Assembly (NCBI RefSeq): GCF_013415105.1
Contig: NZ_JACCDF010000009.1
Coordinates: 109,276 to 173,275 of the forward strand
Source: Vreelandella salicampi
Lineage (GTDB): Bacteria; Pseudomonadota; Gammaproteobacteria; Pseudomonadales; Halomonadaceae
DNA length: 64,000 nucleotides
Direction of reading: 5' to 3'
Shown: piece after piece, positions 1 through 9,759 of the stretch
Numbering within the stretch: the stretch's first letter is position 1
Layout of the letters: every line of letters starts with the position of its first letter
Notes under the pieces: generated by a model
The model's database searches: none
Told to the model about the DNA's origin: nothing
The model's input: only the letters and a program-made list of their open reading frames with translations
Made by a program: the position numbers and the translations under genes

Positions 1-2730
1 AGTCTCAGGTGCGTTCGGGAGCTCCATGATCAAGCAGGCACCGCCGAGCGTGGTGCCTTCGTCCGCCCATAAGCGCCCACCTAAGTGGGCGACAATCCCG
101 CGGCTAATGGGTAGCCCAAGCCCGCTGCCTTTGGGGCGACCGCGGGTAGCGCTATCACTAGACTGCTCAATTTGGTGAAACTTCTCGAACACACGCTCAC
201 GCTCCTCCGCGCTAATCCCTGGCCCGTTGTCCTCCACGCTAAGGCGGAAGTGTTTTTTGTGCTTATAAAGGCGCAGCAACACCTGCGGGTTGTCTCGGTC
301 GGCAAATTTACCCGCGTTATCTAACAGGTTAATGATGACCTGCTCTAAGCGGTCGCTGTCGCCCACAATCATGGCGGGTTCCGCGTCTAGCGTCACTTCC
401 AGCGCCACGCCGCGGTTTTCTTGCAAACGTGAGATCGCATCGACGCTATGGCGGGCAAGCTCAGCGAGGTCAAGCGTTTCTGGGTTGAGCGTTAAACGCC
501 CACTTTCCAAGCGTGCCAGGTCTAAAATCTCCTCGATTAAACGCGAGAGGCGTTGGCTTTCATGCACAATAACGCCCAAGAAATGCTGGCGTTTCTCGTC
601 GGGCATCTCATTGCCATCGCGCAAAATTTCGGCGAATGCGCGGATGGAGGTGAGCGGGGTCCGCAGCTCGTGGCTCACCATGGCCACAAACTCATCTTTT
701 AATCGGTCGAGTTCGCGTAGGCGCTCATTGGCCGCGCGCAACTCTTCGCCGATGCGGGCGAGTTCCTGAGATTTCTGTTCTAGTTCTCGGTTGTACTCAA
801 GGGTTTGTGAGGTGGTGTCGAGGATGCTCAAGATGGATTCAAGGTCGAGCGCCTCACCGCGAACCACCGAGTTGATAAGCACCCGCGCAGACGCGCTACC
901 CAATGAGCCTGCAAGCGCTTGTTCGGCTCGAGTAATAAGCTCGGTGGACGCTGGCTCGTCCGTGGCATCATCGTGGTGAGGCGCGTTAGCGAAAACGCGC
1001 TTCGTAGCAGCCGCCCCTAGGTAGCGCTTGAGCAGCTCGCTCAGTTCCCCTTGCGTGGTTTGGCCACGCCAGAGAGACGTGGTTTGCAGGTTGGGGTGCA
1101 AGGCTTGGGTGAAAAGTGCCGCTTGCGTTTGCTCCAACGGTGTTGGCCGGGTGAAAAGTGAGACACCCACTAACAAGCCCACGTTAGCCAGCATGCTCCA
1201 CAACAGGGAATGCGTGTAAATATCCCAGCCGTTTAAGCCAAATAGCGCATAGGGCGTTAGCCAGCCAATGCCCCAAGGGCCGTCGCTAAGTAGAGTGGCG
1301 CTTAACCAACCGGATTGGGCAAACCCCGGAAGTAGCAGGGTGTAACCCCAGACGGCAAAGCCAGCAATGAGCCCAAGCGTTGCGCCTTGGCGGGTAGCGC
1401 CGCGCCAATACAGCCCCAGCAGTAGGGCAGGGGCTAGCTGTGCCGCGCCAGCAAAAGAGACAAGCCCAATGGTGACAAGGCTATAAGAGTCGCCGATTAG
1501 CGCGTGGTAGAGATAGCCCAACAGCAAAATCAGTAAGATAGAGATGCGGCGGATACCCAGAAGCCATCCTGCCAACCGCCCTTGGTAACTGACATGTAAA
1601 TGTTTGAGGCGGAGCAGTAGTGGCATGACGAGCTGGTTACTCACCATGGTAGAAAGCGCGATGGTTTCGACGATCACCATCCCGGTGGCCGCTGAGAGTC
1701 CGCCAATAAAGACGAAGACGGGCAGTGCCTCGGTTCCGGCAAGCAAAGGCAGCGTGAGGACAAAACTGTCCGGGTTGCCGGCGGCCTCGCCGAGTAATAA
1801 GCCCGCCAGCGCAATCGGGATGACAAAGAGGTTGATCAGCAGCATGTAAAGCGGGAAAAGCCAGCTGGCGCGCTTGAGGTGGCGTTCATCGACGTTCTCA
1901 ACCACTAACACCTGAAATTGGCGGGGCAGGGTAATAAAGGCCAAAAATGCCAGTACCAACATGCCCACCCAGCCGGTTACACCGCCTGGCACGCTTTCGA
2001 GGCTCATTAAATCGCTAAGCTCGGGCGTTAGGGCGACTTGCCGAAACAGGTCACCCGGCCCGGCGAATAGCCCGAAAACGACAAAAAGCCCCACGGCCAA
2101 AAACGCGGCGAGCTTGACCAAGGACTCCAACGCGATTGCGGCGACCATCCCCTCATGGCGCTCGCTGGCATCAAGGTGGCGGGTGCCAAAGAGAATAATG
2201 AACACCGCGAGCACGAGCGCAACCCAAAAGGATTTATCCATCCAGAAGCTTTCGTTGGTCAGGGTGGTGTCAGCGCTATCGGGGTAGTTAATCAGTATCG
2301 CGTGGCTGACAGTAATCGCTTTTAACTGTAAGGCGATATACGGCGTGATGGTGATGAGCGCCATTAATGCCACAAGTGCGCCAAGCCCTGTGCTTTTGCC
2401 ATAACGCGCACTAATGAAATCGGCGATAGAGGTGATCCGCTCACGCGCTGCGATGCGCACCATTTTGCGCAGTAGAAAGGGGGCAGTGAGCATGGCCAGT
2501 GTTGGGCCGAGGTAAATCAGCAGAAAGCTGGGCCCGTGTTCCGCCGCGCGCCCAACGCTGCCGTAAAACGTCCACGCCGTGCAATAAACCGCAATCGATA
2601 GCGCATAGACCGTCGGCGAGCCGATAACCGTGCGCCCTGCTTCGGCGCGTCGATCACCCCACGCCGCCACCAAAAAAAGCAGGGCTAAATAGCCAAAGGC
2701 AGCGGTGAGGATTATCGGGTCTGTGCGCAT
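1..2730 (-). CDS. SLC5-type sodium/solute symporter-histidine kinase hybrid (partial, C-terminus off window)
   Basis: The frame is open from the ATG at 2730 to base 1 without a stop, so at least 910 residues are present and the end lies outside the window. An AGGAGG ribosome site sits at 2741-2746, ten bases before the ATG. The N-terminal half has many hydrophobic segments resembling a PutP-like sodium/solute symporter. A coiled linker follows, then a full kinase core: H-box SHELRTPLTSIRAF with the phospho-accepting histidine at about residue 687, N-box VIINLLDNAGKF, G1 DNGPGIS and G2 GSGLGLPIS. This is the architecture of CbrA/CrbS/MxtR-type sensors, which couple substrate transport or sensing to carbon-source control. 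It is last in a minus-strand operon with a receiver protein, so the two may be partners. Ligand unknown; acetate or an amino acid is a family-based guess. Confidence 0.85.
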   Translation of the reverse strand, partial: MRTDPIILTAAFGYLALLFLVAAWGDRRAEAGRTVIGSPTVYALSIAVYCTAWTFYGSVGRAAEHGPSFLLIYLGPTLAMLTAPFLLRKMVRIAARERITSIADFISARYGKSTGLGALVALMALITITPYIALQLKAITVSHAILINYPDSADTTLTNESFWMDKSFWVALVLAVFIILFGTRHLDASERHEGMVAAIALESLVKLAAFLAVGLFVVFGLFAGPGDLFRQVALTPELSDLMSLESVPGGVTGWVGMLVLAFLAFITLPRQFQVLVVENVDERHLKRASWLFPLYMLLINLFVIPIALAGLLLGEAAGNPDSFVLTLPLLAGTEALPVFVFIGGLSAATGMVIVETIALSTMVSNQLVMPLLLRLKHLHVSYQGRLAGWLLGIRRISILLILLLGYLYHALIGDSYSLVTIGLVSFAGAAQLAPALLLGLYWRGATRQGATLGLIAGFAVWGYTLLLPGFAQSGWLSATLLSDGPWGIGWLTPYALFGLNGWDIYTHSLLWSMLANVGLLVGVSLFTRPTPLEQTQAALFTQALHPNLQTTSLWRGQTTQGELSELLKRYLGAAATKRVFANAPHHDDATDEPASTELITRAEQALAGSLGSASARVLINSVVRGEALDLESILSILDTTSQTLEYNRELEQKSQELARIGEELRAANERLRELDRLKDEFVAMVSHELRTPLTSIRAFAEILRDGNEMPDEKRQHFLGVIVHESQRLSRLIEEILDLARLESGRLTLNPETLDLAELARHSVDAISRLQENRGVALEVTLDAEPAMIVGDSDRLEQVIINLLDNAGKFADRDNPQVLLRLYKHKKHFRLSVEDNGPGISAEERERVFEKFHQIEQSSDSATRGRPKGSGLGLPISRGIVAHLGGRLWADEGTTLGGACLIMELPNAPET

Positions 2731-2774
2731 CGGCGCGACTCCTCCTAGGCGATATGGTCAGTGCTCCTGGGGGT

Positions 2775-3011
2775 TCAGTGCGTTGCGGAGCGTTCCATTA
2801 ACCAAGCACCTAGCCCAATCACCAGCGCCCAGGCGCCAAAGAGATACAGCGCCAAGCTTGCCATGCCGGGCAAGCCGTCGATGACCACCAGTAGCGGCGG
2901 GCAAAACAGCAACACCGCGAGCAGTATCAACGCGATAAGGCGCGCATGTTGACGGGAGTCGCGATGTGGATCTTGGCGTGAGTCATGCGGTAAGTCGTGA
3001 TGAGAGCTCAT
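2775..3011 (-). CDS. small membrane protein of the sensor-kinase operon, unknown function
   Basis: A 78-residue protein. A histidine- and aspartate-rich hydrophilic N-terminus (residues 1-24) is followed by two hydrophobic stretches, about 26-45 and 50-70, so it should be a two-pass inner-membrane protein. Its ATG overlaps the stop of the upstream exonuclease fusion in an ATGA arrangement, which implies translational coupling, and the kinase gene starts 44 bases later. Small two-helix proteins commonly accompany sodium/solute symporters as accessory subunits, so it could assist the symporter half of the kinase; that is inference. I do not recognise a named family. Confidence 0.7.
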   Translation of the reverse strand: MSSHHDLPHDSRQDPHRDSRQHARLIALILLAVLLFCPPLLVVIDGLPGMASLALYLFGAWALVIGLGAWLMERSATH

Positions 3012-5065
3012 GCGCTGGCGTCCTCCTTGTCAAACGCATTGTTCTGCAGGGCTAATAACTTTTCCAAGGTGTCGATACCCCGCGCTTCCAGCCGCGGGAG
3101 CAGTGCAAGCCAAAGCTCCGCCGTTACTCGGGCATCGCCGAGTGCGGTATGCCGCGTGCCAGGCGGGAAGGCAAGATCGTAACGTTTAGCCAGGCTGTCT
3201 AAATCGTGGCCGTCGATGGCTTCGTCCAGCGCGCGGGAAATCAGCAGCGTATCCAGCACGGGGATATCGAAATCCACGCCGTGATGACTAATGGCCAACA
3301 TATCAAACGAGGCATTGTGCGCGAGCAGCACTGCGTCGCTGACGTATTGGCGAAAGCGCGTAAGCACAATATCAAGCGGCGGGGCGCCTTCAACGTCGGC
3401 ATCCGTCAGCCCATGAATCGCCGTGCTTGCCGGCGGAATCGGGCGCTTGGGGTCGACTTTTTGGTCAAAGACTTCGCTTGCCAACAAGCGTGCATTGACC
3501 ACGCGGCAAGCGCCTAAGCTAATCACGGTATCCCCCCGGCGAAGTTCCAACCCGGTGGTTTCGGTATCAAAGGCAACGACTTCAAGGCTTCGCAAGGAAC
3601 GATTCGCGAGCGCATCGTCCGGCGGGGGTAAGTCGGCAATGCCGAAGTCGTGAAACTCCGGGCGCGGTGGGGTCGTTTCACGGGGGGCGCCAACGCGCTC
3701 GGTGGCCGGCAGCGGCAAACGGATTCGCGCATAGCCGCTGGTTTCGTCAGCCAGGCTCCAGATGTCGCTGGCATGCTGGCGCAGTACGTCGGCGACGGTC
3801 GGCGAAAGGGGTAAGCTCTCTAGCGTTTTTTGCTGCCACTGTGCCAGTTCACGTTCTGGCAGTGGCTGGCCGCGCCAGATGAAGTCGAGATAAACGCGCT
3901 TGTTGCCTAGGCAGACTTCACCCTCGAAGCCGTTATCCGGCAGGTAAGCGTTGAGGTGTTGAACCAGCGACGCCAACAGTGCGATCAGGGCCGGTGCATC
4001 GCCTTTGAACCAGGCGGGCATGCCAATCGGCGTGATCAGGCGATGTTCAGGGTCTAGGCGCTCATCTAACGCCTGCCAGAAATCGTTTGACCACATCGGG
4101 GTTAAGCGCTCGCCCTGGTGCTGCATGTCATCCAAAAGCGTGCCAATGCGGGCAACGCTGTCACCTAGGGTGGCGCCTTCTTCTTCGATAACCCGTTCGA
4201 GACGCTCGCGTAGCGAGTCGGTCGCATCATCACGCTGGCGTAGTTGAATGAGCGCATCGGCGGCGCTGGTGAGGCTAGCCGTGTGCTGGCGCAGTGGCGT
4301 TAACATGGCGGCAAGTTCCGCGCGCACGCCCATCTCACTCGACCAAGAGGCGGTCGCATCGGTAAACGTTAACAAGGCTTCGCCGTCGCTGCCCGGTACA
4401 CGGCGCAGGATGACTTTTAGCCAGCGTTCGTCGCACGGGGCGAGCAGCTCACGGGGAGTGCCATCGTGGGGGAGTTGCGAAAGAGCGTGCTGCAAACTGG
4501 GGCTGGGTAGCAGCGTTTCTAGGCGCTTGCCGAGGCCTAGGCCATCATGGCCGGAAAAAAAGTCTTCTGCCGCTTGGTTGAAGAGCATCACGCGACGGTG
4601 GTGGTCGCATAGCAGCAGGGGCGTTTCAAGCACTTGCAGCAGGGTTTCCAGCTCCTGGCGGATACGTGCCGCGCTGCGGGCACCTTCTGCATGCGCGGTG
4701 GCAAGCCGCGCGCGGTCATCGCGCCAACTTTCATGCACGCGGCGAAGGTCCGGGCCTAAGCCTTTTAACCAGCCTTCGGGCGGATGCTCATCGCGGGCAT
4801 CGGGGTTGGATACTAAGCGTGCAAGTTGCACCTGCAAATGACGCAGCGGGGTAAACAGCATTCGCTCAAGCAAAAGGCCGACGAGAAAAATGGTGCCACC
4901 GCCCGAAAAGCTGCCAAGCCACAGCACGATACGTTGCCAACCGTCAGGGTTGAGATGCGTGTCCAGCCAAGCGGCGAAAATCGCACCGCCAAATAAGCTC
5001 ACGCCACTGAGTAAAAGCCAAAGGCCAATCAGCCGCTGACGTTTGGGGAGTCCGCGGCGTTTCAT
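3008..5065 (-). CDS. membrane PAS / degenerate kinase-like / DEDDh 3'-5' exonuclease fusion
   Basis: A 685-residue protein. Two transmembrane helices (about 11-33 and 45-67) precede a HAMP-like linker, a PAS-like segment (about 138-200, with [20 protein letters not shown]), a region that aligns by eye with a histidine-kinase dimerisation and ATPase core but lacks the phospho-accepting histidine and any clear N or G box, and a DnaQ/epsilon-like exonuclease from about residue 496. The exonuclease keeps its catalytic set: DTETTG (D500, E502), HNASFD, and [13 protein letters not shown] with the DEDDh histidine and aspartate. It overlaps the receiver gene by 4 bases upstream and the small membrane gene by 4 bases downstream. 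Exonucleases are known near CrbS-type kinases; the fused sensor-like half is the unusual part. Substrate unknown. Confidence 0.8.
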   Translation of the reverse strand: MKRRGLPKRQRLIGLWLLLSGVSLFGGAIFAAWLDTHLNPDGWQRIVLWLGSFSGGGTIFLVGLLLERMLFTPLRHLQVQLARLVSNPDARDEHPPEGWLKGLGPDLRRVHESWRDDRARLATAHAEGARSAARIRQELETLLQVLETPLLLCDHHRRVMLFNQAAEDFFSGHDGLGLGKRLETLLPSPSLQHALSQLPHDGTPRELLAPCDERWLKVILRRVPGSDGEALLTFTDATASWSSEMGVRAELAAMLTPLRQHTASLTSAADALIQLRQRDDATDSLRERLERVIEEEGATLGDSVARIGTLLDDMQHQGERLTPMWSNDFWQALDERLDPEHRLITPIGMPAWFKGDAPALIALLASLVQHLNAYLPDNGFEGEVCLGNKRVYLDFIWRGQPLPERELAQWQQKTLESLPLSPTVADVLRQHASDIWSLADETSGYARIRLPLPATERVGAPRETTPPRPEFHDFGIADLPPPDDALANRSLRSLEVVAFDTETTGLELRRGDTVISLGACRVVNARLLASEVFDQKVDPKRPIPPASTAIHGLTDADVEGAPPLDIVLTRFRQYVSDAVLLAHNASFDMLAISHHGVDFDIPVLDTLLISRALDEAIDGHDLDSLAKRYDLAFPPGTRHTALGDARVTAELWLALLPRLEARGIDTLEKLLALQNNAFDKEDASA

Positions 5066-5436
5066 GACGATGCCCCATTAAGTAGCGCTTTGACTTTCTC
5101 GACCAGGGTTTGGGTCGAAAAAGGCTTGGTGATGTAATCATCCGCCCCTAGCGCCATGCCCTTTTCGCGCTCCACCTCACGGCCGTGGGCGGTGAGCATG
5201 ATAATCGGCAATGACGCGGTATCCGGCTGCCCGCGTAGCTGCTCTAGCACGTCGAAGCCGCTGATACCCGGTAGACTGATGTCGAGCAATATCAAATCGG
5301 GTTGGGCGTTTTTAACGCTTTCTAAGGCTTGTTCGCCATCCTCGGCTGTCGTGACTTGAAACCCGGCTTGCTCCATCAAAAACTCTAAAGACAGAACGAT
5401 ATTGGGCTCGTCATCGACTACCAACACATTGGCCAT
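5062..5436 (-). CDS. single-domain CheY-like response regulator
   Basis: A 124-residue stand-alone receiver with no output domain. The acidic pocket DDE (residues 8-10), the phospho-acceptor D52 in LLDISLPG, T82/A83 in MLTAHG and K104 in TKPF are all present, so it should be phosphorylated normally. It is the first gene of the minus-strand operon and overlaps the exonuclease fusion by four bases. The likely phosphodonor is the symporter-kinase two genes downstream. Because it has no DNA-binding domain, it probably acts by protein contact or passes phosphate onward. A GGGAG ribosome site precedes the ATG. Confidence 0.88.
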   Translation of the reverse strand: MANVLVVDDEPNIVLSLEFLMEQAGFQVTTAEDGEQALESVKNAQPDLILLDISLPGISGFDVLEQLRGQPDTASLPIIMLTAHGREVEREKGMALGADDYITKPFSTQTLVEKVKALLNGASS

Positions 5437-5536
5437 CTCGCTCTCCCAGGATGCTGTGTTTTATTTTTTTGGATCGGTGGTTTGCGTTTAAGTCGTGCTT
5501 TATCGCTGTTATCGCTTTCAGTGTATGAGGGTGGTC

Positions 5537-5567
5537 GCATTCGGCCAAGACGACCTTGGCCGAATGC
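5537..5567. repeat. perfect 13-bp inverted repeat between divergent genes
   Basis: GCATTCGGCCAAG (5537-5549), a five-base spacer ACGAC, then its exact reverse complement (5555-5567). It lies between the divergent receiver and glycosyltransferase genes. No T-run follows on either strand, so it is not a standard terminator. It may be an operator, a REP-like element or part of the 5' leader. Confidence 0.7.
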
Positions 5568-5619
5568 TGCTAAAGTCGCTGCGCTGTGTGGGAGCTACCT
5601 ATCAATTGAAGGAAACGCT

Positions 5620-6669
5620 ATGCGAGCCCTTTTGTTATCTGCCTACTCGGCGGTGAGTCATCGTTTTTGGGCCGAGCAGGTGATGGCGCATACCGAGGCC
5701 GAATGGACGTGTTTAACTTTGCCGCCGCGACATTTTCGCTGGCGCATTCGCGGTAATCCGCTGACCTGGGCGCTGAAAGAACACCACACGCTGAGCCAGC
5801 CGTATGATCTCGTGCTGGCCACGTCTATGGTCGATCTCGCCACATTGATTGGGCTTTATCCGCATCTAGGGCGTGCTAAGAAAGTGGTGTATTTCCATGA
5901 AAATCAGTTCGCTTACCCTGAGTCCGACGAGCAAGCGCCGCAGGGTGAGGCGAAAATGGTCAATCTTTATGCTGCCCTTGCCGCTGATGAGGTGGTGTTT
6001 AACACTGCGTATAACCGTGATTCGTTTATCGACGGGGCACGGATTTTTCTCAAGCGCATGCCGGAAAACCTGCCCGCCGCCAAGTGGCTCGAAGCGCTGC
6101 GCCAAAACGCGCGGGTGTTGCCGGTGCCGATTTTGCCTATCGCCTCGGATGTGGGGCGTCAAAACATGCCCCAGCGGATCGTTTGGAACCATCGCTGGGA
6201 GTACGATAAAAACCCGGATGACTTCTTTGGCGCGCTATTTGCCCTAAGTGAAGAAGGCGTGGCATTTGAACTTGCCGTAATGGGGCAGCAGTTTCGGCAA
6301 ACGCCGCCGGTATTTGACCAAGCGCGCGAGCGTTTAGCCAACCAGATCGTAGCTTGGGGGCCTCAGCCAGAAGCGCAATACCACGCGCTTCTGGCAAGTG
6401 CCGGCATCGTGGTATCGACCACTTGGCACGAATTTCAAGGGTTAGCGATTATGGAGGCGGCGCAGCGTGGCGTGCTGCCGCTGGTTCCGGATCGCCTTTG
6501 CTTTCCCGAGCTGTACCCAGGTGCATATCGCTTTGATGGCACGCGAAAAGGGCTGACCGATACGCTCCGCGCGTGGCTGACGGCGCCAAGTTCCCGCCCA
6601 GCTCCACTTGCAACGGCACAATGGGAATGGCCCGCCTGGCAGGGAGAGTATCGGGCGTTATTATCCTAG
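5620..6669 (+). CDS. tRNA-queuosine alpha-mannosyltransferase-like glycosyltransferase (DUF3524 family)
   Basis: A 349-residue protein. I take the ATG at 5620, preceded by GAAGGA, rather than the longer open frame, whose extra residues look non-coding. The N-terminal half has the DUF3524 look (opening MRALLLSAYSAVSHRFWAE, and YFHENQFAYP at residues 91-100). The C-terminal half resembles a glycosyltransferase family 4 domain, with STTWHEFQGLAIMEAAQRG where donor-binding residues normally lie. The vertebrate relative QTMAN mannosylates queuosine in tRNA-Asp; the bacterial substrate is not established, so tRNA modification is inference. The gene is monocistronic, divergent from the signalling operon, and its end overlaps the convergent nth gene by nine bases. 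Confidence 0.8.
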   Translation: MRALLLSAYSAVSHRFWAEQVMAHTEAEWTCLTLPPRHFRWRIRGNPLTWALKEHHTLSQPYDLVLATSMVDLATLIGLYPHLGRAKKVVYFHENQFAYPESDEQAPQGEAKMVNLYAALAADEVVFNTAYNRDSFIDGARIFLKRMPENLPAAKWLEALRQNARVLPVPILPIASDVGRQNMPQRIVWNHRWEYDKNPDDFFGALFALSEEGVAFELAVMGQQFRQTPPVFDQARERLANQIVAWGPQPEAQYHALLASAGIVVSTTWHEFQGLAIMEAAQRGVLPLVPDRLCFPELYPGAYRFDGTRKGLTDTLRAWLTAPSSRPAPLATAQWEWPAWQGEYRALLS

Positions 6670-7299
6670 CTCGGTTTTTTCTTTGTATTCGCAGAGATCT
6701 TCGATGATACAGCTACCGCAACGGGGTTTGCGGGCGACACAGGTATAGCGACCGTGCAGAATCAGCCAGTGATGGGCGTCTTGCTTGAACTCGCGCGGCA
6801 CGTGGCGCAAGAGCTTCTGCTCGACGTCCACCACGTCTTTGCCTTTGGCGATGCCGGTACGGTTGGATACGCGAAAGATATGCGTATCCACGGCGATAGT
6901 CGGCAGGCCAAAGGCGGTGTTTAAAATGACGTTGGCGGTCTTGCGCCCCACGCCGGGCAGCGCTTCCAGCGCCTTGCGGGTTTTGGGTACCTCACCGCCA
7001 TGTTGGTCCACCAACATATGGCACGTCTTCATCAGGTTTTCGGCTTTGGTGTTGTAAAGCCCAATGGTCTTGATGTGCTCTTTGAGCCCGTCGATCCCCA
7101 GGTCGATAATGCCCTGAGGCGTATTGGCGATGGGAAAGAGCCGGGCGGTGGCCTTGTTGACGCCGACATCGGTGGCCTGCGCTGAAAGCAAGACAGCGGC
7201 GAGCAGCTCAAACGGCGTGGACCAGTTGAGCTCAGTCGTCGGCTGCGGGTTTTCTGCCTTGAGGCGAGCAAAAATCTCGTAGCGTTTTTGTGCGTTCAT
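6661..7299 (-). CDS. nth: endonuclease III
   Basis: A 212-residue base-excision repair DNA glycosylase/AP lyase that removes oxidised pyrimidines. The helix-hairpin-helix LPGVGRKTANV carries catalytic K120, and AVDTHIFRV carries D138, the same positions as in E. coli. The C-terminal 4Fe-4S loop has C-x6-C-x2-C-x5-C spacing (CVARKPRCGSCIIEDLC). Length matches the family. It is last in the minus-strand rsx block, 50 bases after rsxE, the order also seen in E. coli. Its 3' end overlaps the convergent glycosyltransferase gene. Confidence 0.97.
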   Translation of the reverse strand: MNAQKRYEIFARLKAENPQPTTELNWSTPFELLAAVLLSAQATDVGVNKATARLFPIANTPQGIIDLGIDGLKEHIKTIGLYNTKAENLMKTCHMLVDQHGGEVPKTRKALEALPGVGRKTANVILNTAFGLPTIAVDTHIFRVSNRTGIAKGKDVVDVEQKLLRHVPREFKQDAHHWLILHGRYTCVARKPRCGSCIIEDLCEYKEKTELG

Positions 7300-7349
7300 G
7301 CCGTGTCCTGTGTGCTATTTGTCATTTGCTAGCTGCGATGTTCTGTCTG

Positions 7350-8051
7350 CTATTTAATCGTGCCGGTGACGCGTACGCGCCGCTCAGTTTTGGGTGCGGC
7401 ATGGATGGGTTTGGCGCGTGCGGCACCGGCCTGATCGATGGCATTTTTCAGCGCGATGAGCAGGCCCGCGACAAAAAACGCCCCCGGCGGCAGCAGGAAA
7501 AACAGGAATTGATAATCGGCGATAAGCACCATTTCCCAGCCGCTGGCGGTTGTGCCAAATAGGAGCTCCATATCGCTAAAAAGCGTTCCCTGGCCCAAAA
7601 GCTCGCGTAGCGCACCCAGCAGCACCAGCACGGCGGCAAAACCTAGCCCCATCATCAAGCCATCAAAGGCGGCGATAAGCGGCGGATGGCGCGAGGCAAA
7701 GGCATCGGCGCGGCCTAAAATCGCGCAGTTGGTGACAATCAGCGGAATGAAAATGCCCAGCACCTGATAGAGCGGATACGCATAGGCAGCCATGAGAAGC
7801 TCGGCGCAGGTGACAAAGGCGGCGATGATCATCACAAACGCGGGTAAGCGAACACTGCCGGGCACTTGGTGGCGAAGCAGTGATACCACGCTGCTTGAGC
7901 CCACCAGCACTAACAGCGTGGCGATGGCAAGGCCGAGTGCGTTAACCACGCTGTTGCTCACGGCCAATAATGGGCATAAGCCGAGTAGCTGCACCAGCGC
8001 GGGGTTTTGGTGCCATAGCCCCTCGCGGGCGAGTTCAGAAAACTGGCTCAT
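7350..8051 (-). CDS. rsxE: electron transport complex subunit RsxE/RnfE
   Basis: A 233-residue integral membrane subunit of the six-protein Rnf/Rsx ion-translocating ferredoxin:NAD oxidoreductase (in enterobacteria, the SoxR-reducing complex). It opens with [19 protein letters not shown], shared in pattern with the paralogous RsxA, and has about six hydrophobic helices and a basic C-terminal tail. Its ATG overlaps the rsxG stop by four bases. It is the last rsx gene before nth. Confidence 0.95.
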   Translation of the reverse strand: MSQFSELAREGLWHQNPALVQLLGLCPLLAVSNSVVNALGLAIATLLVLVGSSSVVSLLRHQVPGSVRLPAFVMIIAAFVTCAELLMAAYAYPLYQVLGIFIPLIVTNCAILGRADAFASRHPPLIAAFDGLMMGLGFAAVLVLLGALRELLGQGTLFSDMELLFGTTASGWEMVLIADYQFLFFLLPPGAFFVAGLLIALKNAIDQAGAARAKPIHAAPKTERRVRVTGTIK

Positions 8052-8698
8052 GGCGTGGGCTCCTGTATTTCGTCCGGTTTTGCCAAGCCGGGCAGCGGCG
8101 TATGCTCGGCATAGAGCAGGGCTTGATGCACGGCGTCGACCACGGCGCGGGGCGTAATCGTCGCCCCGGTGAAAGCGTCGAATTCACCGCCGTCTTTCGT
8201 TACCGCCCAAGCGCGCTCGGGCAGGCTTTCCAAGCGAAAGCCGTTAAACTCGGTGACCCAATTGCTACGGCGCCGCTCGATCTTATCGCCAAGCCCCGGC
8301 GTCTCCTGATGCTCGGTGACGCGCACGCCGCTAATGCGTCGCTCACCATCAATACCCACTAGCAGGTGTATGTCTCCGCTATAACCTTCGCGGGTAACCA
8401 CCGGGAGAATGACGACGCTTTTATCTTGTGCCTGTATCGACCAGCCTTGAGCGGCGCCACGGTGGCCAAGTGCTTGTGGTTCGGGTAGGGGAAAAGCGCC
8501 TTCAAGAATGCGCTCGACGCCAACGTTTGCTATGGCTGGCGGCAACACCTCGCGCAGCTTTTGATGCTGAAACACCTCGGCATTGGTGGCAATGCGTTCG
8601 GCGGTGAGCGCGCGAATCACCCCGACACTGCCGGCCGTGACCAGCGCAAAGGCACCGAGCGCCAGCGCACCTTGCTTGATCGCCGCTTGCACCTTCAT
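8048..8698 (-). CDS. rsxG: electron transport complex subunit RsxG/RnfG
   Basis: A 216-residue subunit with one N-terminal transmembrane helix (about 8-30) and a periplasmic FMN domain. TGAT at residues 177-180 (FTGATITP) is the S/TGAT motif whose last threonine carries covalently bound FMN, attached by ApbE. The ATG at 8698 is chosen because it overlaps the rsxD stop as ATGA; a longer in-frame extension runs into rsxD and is not needed. It ends inside the rsxE start. Confidence 0.94.
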   Translation of the reverse strand: MKVQAAIKQGALALGAFALVTAGSVGVIRALTAERIATNAEVFQHQKLREVLPPAIANVGVERILEGAFPLPEPQALGHRGAAQGWSIQAQDKSVVILPVVTREGYSGDIHLLVGIDGERRISGVRVTEHQETPGLGDKIERRRSNWVTEFNGFRLESLPERAWAVTKDGGEFDAFTGATITPRAVVDAVHQALLYAEHTPLPGLAKPDEIQEPTP

Positions 8699-9744
8699 AC
8701 GTTGTCTTCCGGTAGGCGCTGCCCGCGAGTCGTCTTCGCGTGCCCCATAACGCGAGGGTCGCTGTAAAGATCCAGCAGCGGCACACACAGGTTCATCAAC
8801 AGCACGGCAAATGCCACGGCGTCAGGGTAGGCGCCGAAGGTGCGTATCAGCATCACCAACGCGCCAATACCTGCGCCATACATAAGCTTGCCACGGCGGC
8901 TAGTGGCCGCTGAGACCGGATCGGTGGCGATGAAAAACGCCCCGAAAACCGCTGCCCCGGTGAAAAGATGAAAACTGGGCGAGGCAAAGTGGCTGGGGTC
9001 ACCGGCATAAAAAAGCGCCGCCAGCAGCGTCATGCTACCCAGCATTGCCACGGGGATATGCCAGCTGATGATCCGTTTGTAGAACAAAAGCCCGCCGCCG
9101 AAAAGCCAAGCCCAGGCACTGTGTTGCCAGGCATCAAGCGTGCCTAGCGATAGAGGGTCCGTCGCCCAGAATTCGCTGGCAAGCACCGCTTCCCCTTTGT
9201 GTTTGAACGCATCCAGTGGGGTGGCGCCACTGATCGCGTCAAGTTCGGCTGCAGGCAAAAGGCCTGCCACCTGCGCCCACAGCGTCTCGGGTAAAAGCGG
9301 CTGCGGCGGCGCCCAGAGTGTCATATAGGTAGGAAACGACACCAAGAGCAGCGCATAGCCCACCATGGCGGGGTTGAAGGGGTTTTGCCCCAGCCCGCCG
9401 TAAAGCTGTTTAGCCACCACCACGGCGGCGACCATGCCTACACCCATCAGCCACCAGGGGCTGGCGGGGGGCAGAGCGATACCCAGCAGCACGGCGGTGA
9501 CCAGCGCACTTGAGTCGTTTAACGCGGGGCGGATTGGCCTTTTACGTATATTCAGTACCGCCGCTTCCAGCACCAGGCCAATGACCGTGGCGATAACGAT
9601 ATTGGTCAGCACGCCAGCGCCGAAGTAATACGTCATCACGGCCACACCGGGCAGCGTGGCGATCAGCACCCAGCGCATCAGCACGGGCGTGCTGTTGGGT
9701 AGTTGGGCGTTTGCGGGCGCCGCGGTGTGGTGCAGAAAGCTCAT
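8695..9744 (-). CDS. rsxD: electron transport complex subunit RsxD/RnfD
   Basis: A 349-residue multi-pass membrane subunit. The periplasmic loop contains ISGATPLDAF, with T175 as the predicted covalent FMN attachment residue. GGLGQNPFNPAM is another family hallmark. It is coupled to rsxG by a four-base overlap and lies 15 bases downstream of rsxC. Length agrees with the family (about 350 residues). Confidence 0.96.
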   Translation of the reverse strand: MSFLHHTAAPANAQLPNSTPVLMRWVLIATLPGVAVMTYYFGAGVLTNIVIATVIGLVLEAAVLNIRKRPIRPALNDSSALVTAVLLGIALPPASPWWLMGVGMVAAVVVAKQLYGGLGQNPFNPAMVGYALLLVSFPTYMTLWAPPQPLLPETLWAQVAGLLPAAELDAISGATPLDAFKHKGEAVLASEFWATDPLSLGTLDAWQHSAWAWLFGGGLLFYKRIISWHIPVAMLGSMTLLAALFYAGDPSHFASPSFHLFTGAAVFGAFFIATDPVSAATSRRGKLMYGAGIGALVMLIRTFGAYPDAVAFAVLLMNLCVPLLDLYSDPRVMGHAKTTRGQRLPEDNV

Positions 9745-9759
9745 CGTGGCGCTGGCTCC

